Below, in pieces: positions 55,156 through 64,000 of a DNA stretch of 64,000 nucleotides (the stretch's first letter is position 1; the number at the start of each line of letters is the position of its first letter). The stretch comes from Sitta carolinensis. Its lineage: Eukaryota; Chordata; Aves; Passeriformes; Sittidae. The DNA lies in contig JAVUNC010000019.1 in NCBI GenBank assembly GCA_032173965.1, positions 4,960,501 through 5,024,500 on the forward strand, read 5' to 3'. A model generated the notes under the pieces. It searched no databases and was not told where the DNA came from. It saw only the letters and a list, made by a program, of their open reading frames with translations. The position numbers and the translations under genes were made by a program.

Positions 55156-58100
55156 TTTGAAACCAGAGCTGAGAAACGTTCTGGGCATCAAGGAGTATAG
55201 TCCAGCTGAGCTGGTGAAAGCTGGGGTAACAGAAAGGCATCTTTGGTTGGGAAGCTCAGAGCTGTTTCTGAAGCAGTTTTATACAGGTGGTAAATTCTGG
55301 GGGTTTTTTTCAGCTGACTTTACTCTATGCTTGTAAATAGCAGCTTAAATTTCTCCGTGGGAGATTCTCCAGCAGGCAATATTAACAGAAATAAATCTAT
55401 CTGTGAGAGTGGAAGGGGAACCAGTGTCAGATAGTGATCTTGGAAGGTGATCTTGGAAGTGGAAGCAATCAAGTCAGGGGAGTGGGGCAAAGAAAAGCAA
55501 CAAAAGTGGTGTTGGCAAATAGAAAGTGGCAAAGCCAAGGATCTCAGAAGACTAAAGGTTGCTGATGGTTTTGTAGAGTAGCATAGACCTTGCAAGCGTT
55601 CAAGTTTCCTGGTTAGTAAAGGTGGCATTGAGGAGAGACAAACTGTGTGGTATATAGGCAGGAAAGTGCCATTTAAAATTAAGTAGAAATACATCTGAAA
55701 GGCACCAGAAAAAGAATTAGTGACTGTAAGGTGCATGTTCTTGGAGTGTGTGGAAGGAAATGAGAACAGGGGCATGTGGAGGAGTCCTTTCCTGGGAGGA
55801 GGGAGAACCTCAGTGCTGAGGTGGGGAGCCGGAGGTCTTGTGGGATGGAGACAGCTTAACACTTGCAGCCCCACATGAGAGCAGCTGTATGGCAACCTCA
55901 GGAGGGACATGTTTGTGTTCTCAGCAATGCACAGCCCAGAGGGTTGCTCACAGTGTGCACAGCTTATAGAAGCTGTGGAAGAAAGATTCTTTCTTATTCC
56001 TTCCTCCATCTTTATTCTCTATGGGAGACATGAAAAACTTGGTTTCTGATGGGATGGTAGTCAGCACATGACTGGAAATAATCTTTCTGCATTCAAGTCT
56101 CTGAAGAAAGGTCTTGCTGTGTATCTTTATGTATAGCGTTGTTGTTTTTGTAGAAACAGACAAACACAGCATGATAAAAACATTCTTGTGCTGTCTATAG
56201 TACAACATAACTCTTGTGCTATGTAACACAAATTAATAAAAATGACTGAATTAAGCCATAACTAATAGCAGATGGAAACTGTGGTTTAGTCTTGTGTAGT
56301 CTCTCCTTGTTAATGAACTTCACATGCAGATAAAATGGGAGGGAGATAGGCTTTAATGAGGGAAAATGTTTGCCTTGTCATCTGAAAACACTTACTGCTC
56401 CTGGGTGAAGCCTGCGTGCTCAGCAATGCTCCTTTCTGTGCAGAGGCAGAGTGTTTAGAAATTAAACTATTGTTATTCCTGGGTTGACAAGAATATCTCC
56501 CCTCCTAGAGCTTTCTTATCTTTCCTCTTTATGTAACCAGGGCTGGTCAGGGGCTGTAAACAGCCTTGTTTTAGACTTCCTGGTATTTCCCTATGCCATT
56601 GCCATCTCTGCATGTGATAAGACGTGCCTGCTGGAGCTGAACCAGGCAGTCAGTCTCAAAGGCACTACGGATTATTGCCACAGCTGATACTGGGCTTGTG
56701 CCTTGCTGTTTAAAAGTATCCTGTCTGCTGTTCACTGAGTGTTTGGGGAGAATCTCGAGGAGAATTGTTTCAGGTTTCAAAGTTTAAGAACAGCATCATC
56801 TACCTGTGACTTGTACAGGTCTGGTCAATGAATATGCTTGAAAAATATTTTAGACTTAAAGTGACTGACTTAAGAAATTGGTTCTTTCAATGCATCTCTT
56901 TTTAAGATTCCTTTTCCAATACCAATTTACGTGTAACATAATTTTTCTGTGTTTTAACTTAGAGAAATTCATTTGCCAATGAGCTGCCTTTCATGAAGTG
57001 TTTGTGATTAAATATTTATAGACAGGATGGAGCATCGGTAGTGAGATTTGAGAAGACATTTTGTAAACACAAAATCTATTCTACCTGGAATGTGAGTGGA
57101 ATGGTACAGCTCAGATTACACTTGTGCTTCGGGCTAGTGTTGGAATTAAAGCTGGGGGTTTTGGAGCTTGTTTGTTGTTTTTCTTTGCAAAGCCTCATTT
57201 GTGGTCTTCCGAGTTTTGCACTTTCCTATTACTTGTTGTAAGACCTCGAGAGTGCTTGATACAGGCTTGGACTGCAAATGCTTTTAGACTTGAGGTGAAC
57301 TTAAAAGACTTTGTTAGGAATTTTCTCCCTGTTGTGTTTACTGAAAGCTGCTGTGCTCAGCAATACAGCTGATAGGATCCATTTCTAATGATAAAAGTAT
57401 TTAATATAGAAACACCCCTCTTGGGCAGCAGTTCTTGAAGTTGCATCAAAACTGGGTGATATGGAGATATCTTTGGGTGGGAGGAAGGAAGAAGGGGATT
57501 TTGAGAACTAGGTAATTAATTAAAGATTGCTGTGGTTATGATATTTTGGGCTTAGAAAATTACAGAGTGCTGTGCCACATACTTTGAATATGCAAGTAAG
57601 TTAAAATATTTTCTTTAATACGTATGCTGTTCTAAATAATTATATAAAGCTGAAGGGAATTTTTGCCAATTTTGGAATAAACTTTACCCTAGTCTTAAAC
57701 ATATGTTCTCACTTATTGTTGGTAGCTTCTTTAATACTATAAAAACCTACAGCAGGTATTGCAAGAATTCAGTAACTTAATCTTAACCCTTTGAAGTTAA
57801 GTCCTGTGAAATGTATGTCGTGCTGATAGTTTATAAAAATATAATGGAATTAAAACCAAAACCCATTATTGCAACTAAAAGTAAAATCATTAATGTAGTT
57901 TAGAACTCACTTCTGTGACAGTGAAGTCTAACATCCTAAATTGTCCTAGGCAGTTTTAATCCTTTCTGGGCCTGAATTAGTCATCGGGTATTTTCTGTGA
58001 CAGTGAAACTGTCAAACTGAAAAAGCAAGATCTGCTTTAAGGGTTTTGGAAATGTCATTGTGTAATAATCTTTATACACCAAGACAGCTGAAGAAAGTAG

Positions 58101-58817
58101 TTGTGGTTGTCTGTGAGCTGTAACTGGGGTTTTTTTCTGCATTACTGCTTAACTGTTGCATCACTAAACTGCTTTTCTCTGCTTTTCTGTGCTGTCAAGC
58201 AAAGCCAGTTTGATCTGCTGCAAACTGAGTACTTTGGCAACTTGTTCTCTGTTAAAAAGTGGTAGAGATGATATTAATGGGAAAACAATTACTTGCTTTG
58301 TAAGTAGTGCAGTTGAGTTATGACTAAGTATATTGATTTGCCTGGCCAACACAAACTCTAGACAGTTTTTTTTTTCCCCGCAGCCTTTCCATAAGAGGGT
58401 CACATGGTGGTTTGTTATTGCCCTGTATATGGTTGAGTTCTACAAACCAGACTGCTTTCTGGGGAAATTGAAAGGGGTTTTAATTATTTTTTTTTTTAAT
58501 AGATTTTGATCACTGATACGTGGTGTTGAATGAATTGGGGAAGGCTTGTCCCTCTCTTAGCTTTTGTTATTTTGCAAAGCGCTTTGACTTCTTTTTTATG
58601 GCTTTCTTAATAGCATACACAATAAAGAAGTTACTGACTTCCAAAAAGATAAGGTTTTCTAATTTTTATTTAGTATCTAGGCAGGAGGAACTGCATCTAT
58701 TTGCTTGTGCCAAAAATGATTCTGTTTTTTCTTAAATTGGCATCTTATCTCCTCTAACCCCTAAAGGCAATTTGAATATGCCATTTAGAGTTCCTTGCTC
58801 ATATTAGAACTTAGGAT

Positions 58818-58881
58818 GCTAAATCTGTAGAACCTACAAATTGAAGGCTGCTAGATCTGTAAAACCACAGACTGAAGGCAT
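58818..58881 (+). repeat. Diverged 32-bp tandem duplication
   Basis: GCTAAATCTGTAGAACC...TTGAAGGCT (58818-58849) is followed directly by GCTAGATCTGTAAAACC...CTGAAGGCAT (58850-58881). The spacing is the same and there are several substitutions. Confidence 0.75.
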
Positions 58882-61800
58882 AATAATGAGATTATGAGAC
58901 TCTGAGATGAATTCTTAATTTTGCGAGCTCTGTTATCTACTGTGCCTCTCACCATTGCCCTCTCTGGTTCAGTGGAGGCTCTTGTGGTTAGTGTCTTAGT
59001 GTCAAAGGTATTAGGTTAAAATTTAATCAGCTGATAATAATTGGCCTGAATGATAGCTCAAAACAGTTGTACTACTTTACTCTCCAAGGCATAACACCAG
59101 CTCTTCTCTCAGCCCTGTTAAGAGGATGTTCTGTGGTATCTTGTTTGTCTTTTCTGGAATTTTATGTTCATATTTCTATTACGAAGTCTCCCCATTGTAT
59201 TACAGCTTTGAGCAGAGTAGAAAACAGAAATGCAGCAAGTGAAAAGTTTGAATAAAGTAAATATTTTGGTAGCTCTTAATAGGATGTGGTTATCTCTTCT
59301 GGGTAGCCTTCCATGGTGTGCTGTGTTGTGTAATAAACCATGGGCAAAACAAGCACTCGTGGCTATTCCATGGAGAAGGGCAGGTGCTTTGTCCCACTGC
59401 TTCAATTCTTCTTTTCTCACAGTTACGTCCTTCCAGTGAATTCAGACAGCTGCCTGAGAGGCTGTCTGTAATTTACAATACAGAGTAGTTTTGGGTGCAG
59501 ATGTTGCTGTGCTCCAGTGACCTGATCCTCCTTTGTCCTTGTAAGGTCCTGGCAGGAGCTGCACAGAGCGAGCTCAAGGCATGGTGGATGTGCACCAGGA
59601 CAGGAGGTAAGAAACCTCATTTAGCACCAGGGAGGTGTTTGGTGATCAGTGAGATCATTTACATTAGCAGCATAAGACTTTGTTTTCCCAGTTTACCAAA
59701 CTGAGCTGTTGTTAACTTGAATGTGAAATGCTGCTGGGCGTTTATAAATCGGGGTGCAGACAACTAATAAAAAACCTGAGTGGTGAAAATATTCTAAAAG
59801 CTCACTTGGTACCAACCCTTGTGGAGAAAGTTTAAATGAACTTTCTTCCCAGGAAAACATTTAAAGATTCTAGAATGTATGCTTAGTACACTTGTTTCAG
59901 CTATATCTTTATTGCAGGATAAGCTGTAGTTATCCCTGACACCAGAAACAGAAGCATAGGAATTTTTCTTATGTAAGGAAGATGATGAAGAACACTTACA
60001 AAAGGGGTAATTTGGAAAGCAAGTGAAACTTCAAGGATAATTTGGTTCACCTGCTTCCTGGTCACAGAACCATTATCAGTTTCCATGTAGACAGATAAAG
60101 TTCTTTAAGTAGGGCGAGAAGCCAGCCCTGGCACCTGTATCTAAGTGGGCCAGGTGGAAAAGAAGTAGGGGAGTGCTGGAGTCCACTTACCAAAACACTG
60201 CAACAAATGTGAACTATTGGGTAAGTTTTTCAAGTAAAAAGTACAAAAAGTGCTAAATAAACATAAGGGTGGATTTTCTCAAACCAAAATTTGCAATCAG
60301 TCAAATCTCCTTTTATGGCATGGTATCCAGTCTTTTTTGGGAGGAACAAATGTGTTCTTAGTTTAGTTAGTTATTCTAATGTCTTTTTCTGTATTATAAG
60401 CAAGGATGTTTCTCTAAATACCATGAAGTTGGTGAAAAGCCTTAAATAGTTTCATGGATCACTGTCAGACCAGAGGATGTGGAGACTGAATGCTCTCTGC
60501 AGGGTTCTGTCACTAATTTTGACTTAAGTGAAACATTAAGGCTCTGCAGTATTAGCAGCAGATGGTATCAAGCTTGGAATTGCTGTGAGTGTCGTGGAAA
60601 ATGTGGAGAGGGTTCAGAGAGACTTGAGGACAAAGAAGAAGCAGTCTGGGAGGGAGAAAACCATGCCTTTTGGGTGAGGACAAGATTCAAAATCCTCCAT
60701 TTATCATCTTTGTACAAGAAGGCTGTGAAGGAGTGGAATGAGTTTTGTGCAGGGTTCTGGGCATGTTGCAGTTGAGAAGCCAGATATGATTCTGTTAACA
60801 CAGCTGCTGCAAACAGCTTGGATGTGCTCTAATATGTAAGCAGGATGAGTTTCTACATATCACATAATAGTCCTTCATGCTAGGCTTACCATTTCACCCC
60901 TAGAAAAGCTCAATTACAAGACAGTATAGAGTAAAGTAAAGAATGAAGTCTTGAAAATGTAATTATTTTATTCACAGAAACTTTGAGAAGTGTTTCCCTT
61001 ACAGAGTGGAAGACTACAGAAGGAAGGAAGGTGAGGTATAAATACAGAGCACATTTTTCATTCAGTCTCTCTGACAACAGAACCATTGGTAATGTGCTTA
61101 AACTGCAGCACAGGGTGGAAATGGACACTAGAGAAGAGCTGTGACCCACTGAAGCAGATTGCTGGGGAAGACTGTGGTATTGGTATTTTTTGAGTGCCTC
61201 ATAAGGCACAGATTAACTATGTCTAGACCATGTTTTTCTCCCTCAGTCCTGAGAGGCAGGATTAGCTGATTTATTGGCTGCTTTCTAACCATTAGAGTAT
61301 TAGAAAATCCTAGAAGGGTTTCTAGAAAGCAGGCACATTCGAATTAAAAAGTTATCAAAGTGGTTAATAGCACTGGGCCCATGTTAATCACCTTCTCATT
61401 TTCTGATAATGGGTCTCGCTGTCAAAATTGCACATCTGTACTCCCTCATTTCCACTCCTTGCTCTTCAAAGAAAGTAATATTGCACTGGGGGAGAGGGGG
61501 AAATACTTTTATAAATCTTCTGGCTCACTTCCATTTCATGTCTGTAAATATCTTCCAGTTGATACACTAAGTGTATACTGATGGCTACAAACTTCCAGAA
61601 TCATCTTTCTTCCCTAGCTATATGTAAAATTGCTTTGGGAATGAGGGAGAAATTAGACTCTTCAAACCCCATGGTAAGTTTGATACCAGATTCTAAAATT
61701 TCAGACTGCTTAGTTCATTCCTTCAAGTCAGAATTAAGATACAAAATAAACCATTCTCTCATTAGCAGATAGCAGCCTTTTTCTTGGCATGCCTTTTTTT

Positions 61801-63288
61801 TCTAAACCTGGCAATTAAAATGCATGAATAAGAGGCAGAGTACTCTGGTAGCAGGAACTTGGGCCTGGGAGACAGAACTGTCAGCATCTTAATCTTAGAC
61901 ATGTTGTTGAATTATGATTTGCTGAAGGGCATGTTTAATTCCTGGCCCTGTTTTCCACACACAGAATGTAATGCTGTAAGGATTAATTTTTGTCTGTAGC
62001 TACAGAATTAAAATGCTCAGACTTGTCTTTCCGCATTAAAAGTTAGTATGTAAGCCCAAGGTTTCCATTCATGAATTCCTAAGTCGTGTTTGAATTCTTC
62101 TGTTACAGTATCCTCAGGTTAAAGAACAATAATTTAAAGTTCTGATAGCTTAAAAATATCTAACCCTGTGGTATTTTCCTTATTTTTATTTATAGAAAAT
62201 GCAAATTCTTTTTTTCTTCCTTTGCTTTTTTGGTTCCCCGACATTGTTGAAGACAGCTCCTTTCTCAAAGACTTAAGATGTACAGTGTAGTTTTTTTTAC
62301 TTCATTCATGATTTATAGGGATACAGAAAGATTGCAGAATTTAAATTTTACTAGAATCCCAGTCCTGTTATTTTCTAAGCAAGAAGGCTGCACTGGTGTA
62401 AGCTGGTTTGTCTTGGAGCATTGATACAGCAATATAACCAAAGGATTTATTTTTAAATTTACGTTCCTTTGAGGCTGAGGGCAGATGCTGTATGATGTCA
62501 TTCTGGTTCAACAGACCAGCAGTGTTGAAGAGTGAGAAGGGGTGTGGGGTCTTTAGGGCAATGAAATACCTTTTCCAAGGCTGGTAGCATCAGGCTGAAA
62601 TCCCTGCGGGCTTCTTCCTGCAGGTGCTTGTTTCAAGTTAGGCCTGCACAGACATTTAAATTTATTATTATGGTGTCACCCTACAGGGTTTATAGTTCTT
62701 TCAGTGAATTCTTTGTAAAAGAACTGGCATCATTTTTTAAAAGGTTATGTTGAATTCGTGTTTCCACAGCACAAGTTGCCATGGATATGTCAGGTTCTTA
62801 ATGTTTGTTTACAGAGGAATGAGGTAGAGGAGGTTTATGGTAGCTATTTTCAAATGCAGGTTCTGCTTTCAAGTGATGCTGTTCTCACTGGAGTTAACTG
62901 GCCAGCAAATGTAAGTTCTGCTGTGTGCTTTGAGAAGTTCCCTTTGAAAAGAGTTAATGCAGAGATGTTCATGTGTGTATCCTTACTTTGCATTAGTCAG
63001 TTGTCCAGGTTGCTCTATTCTCTCTGCACTAAAATGACCCTGCTGATTTTGTGTGCTCTGTGCTGTGTGTTGGAGTCCTGTCAGTCAGCATTGAAACAGG
63101 GAGGCAATGCACACACCTAGAGCTAAGCACTGCTGCTGCTGCAAAACTGCTGCATTTCATGCTCCTAGACTTGCTATGATTGGGAAAAGAGAATGGTGAT
63201 TTTTTTGGCTGAGAACTGGCATAACAAAGAAATCAAGCCATAAAACTCCTGCATTCATATATGAAATGCCCACGAGAGAGCATTTTTA

Positions 63289-63310
63289 TGTTGTATTACA
63301 TAATACAACA
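63289..63310. repeat. Perfect 10-bp inverted repeat with 2-base loop
   Basis: TGTTGTATTA, then CA, then TAATACAACA. The two arms are exact reverse complements. Confidence 0.9.
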
Positions 63311-64000
63311 CTTGAAGTATGCTTCTGGTCTGTTCTTTGCCTTCCAAGTTATCTGCTTTGCTCCTTCCTAGCTGCACACTTACTTTTCTCCCCTTCCAAA
63401 ATAAAGACCACAAAGATAAATGTGTTTATGTAACCTCTCAAATCTTAATTCAGAAATACAAACTGCTGACTTTGGAGCCCACGCAAACGACCTGCACAGC
63501 ACCAGACTCTGCTGTCAAGTAACCACTAGAAAAAGTATGTGATTAAACCAGAAGTCAAATATTAACTTGTTCCTTTCCCAGGTCACACTGGAAGAGGTGT
63601 GGGCAGGCATGCTCCAAAGCTGAGGAAAACAAACCCTGTGTTTGTCACAGTGAAGGTGTCACTAAGTGCTGCTCATGTCTCATTGTCAGCTCTCCAGTCC
63701 TTAAGGATGAGGCAAACAACTGCTGCAGGACACTTGTTTCAGTTCAAATAGCCAAAAGAGTAGCAAAAAGTCAAGAGGCAGCGTAGTGGAAAAGAATGAA
63801 AAGGTGAATATTCTGTTGTGGAAAGTGAAAGATAAGAGAGAAACACCTGTTAAAGCAGCAGCTGCTAAAAATGGATGACCACTCTAAGTGGAGTAAAAGA
63901 ATTAGCAGCTTTCTTGGGAAAATTGCAGCTTGTGTACATTCTGTGATGAACTTAATTTTGAAACTCCACAGCCACAATGACTGTTCCCTTCCACTTTTGT

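Larger units (their letters stand above)
51225..64000 (+). other. Intron-like sequence downstream of the second CpG island
   Basis: This 12.8-kb AT-rich stretch has two CR1 fragments, a T31 tract and small local duplications, but no splice-bounded exon I could recognise. It is consistent with the long first intron of DISP1, which would continue beyond the window. That reading is inferred from gene order. Confidence 0.45.

Noticed and set aside
60465..60790. Repeat-like, slightly GC-richer segment with a 98-codon frame
   Set aside because: It resembles the degraded interior of a transposable element, but I could not match it to CR1 or an LTR by eye, so no feature is claimed.

Overview
The window is vertebrate nuclear DNA and almost certainly from a bird. 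Genes are split into many short exons with GT-AG introns. The interspersed repeats I can recognise are all CR1 LINE copies, the typical avian repeat, and repeat density is low. The two complete proteins have the same lengths as their human orthologues. The gene order matches the block on human 1q41 (AIDA, BROX, then DISP1). No bacterial-type features, CRISPR arrays, tRNA or rRNA genes were seen.

Layout: (1) 1-250, the end of an intergenic spacer beyond the AIDA poly(A) signal. (2) 250-26,616, minus strand: AIDA, ten coding exons assembled here to an uninterrupted 306-codon frame. (3) About 26,260-27,660: a GC-rich CpG island shared by the head-to-head genes AIDA and BROX. It carries CRE and ETS motifs between them and a 44-bp minisatellite in BROX intron 1. 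(4) 26,9xx-39,938, plus strand: BROX, with a non-coding first exon and twelve coding exons giving 411 codons and ending in a Cys-Gln-Ile-Ser CAAX box. (5) 39,939 to about 44,200: the probable long BROX 3'UTR, with several poly(A) signals, four Pumilio-type elements and a perfect 20-bp tandem duplication. (6) About 44,200-50,870: a spacer with no recognisable gene but with a motif-dense, possibly conserved regulatory stretch at 48.5-49.75 kb. (7) 50,870-51,440: a second CpG island with two YY1-type elements and a strong splice donor. By gene order this is probably the promoter and non-coding first exon of DISP1. (8) 51,225-64,000: intron-like sequence with CR1 copies and no exon I can recognise.

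AIDA is a negative regulator of Axin/JNK signalling with a C2 domain. BROX is a farnesylated BRO1-domain protein of the ESCRT system. They share a promoter region but no evident pathway. I found no new multi-gene system. The points most worth a second look are regulatory: the three-codon uORF just before AIDA, the minisatellite, the tandem STAT/NF-kB site in a BROX intron, the Pumilio cluster, and two small orphan open frames downstream of BROX.
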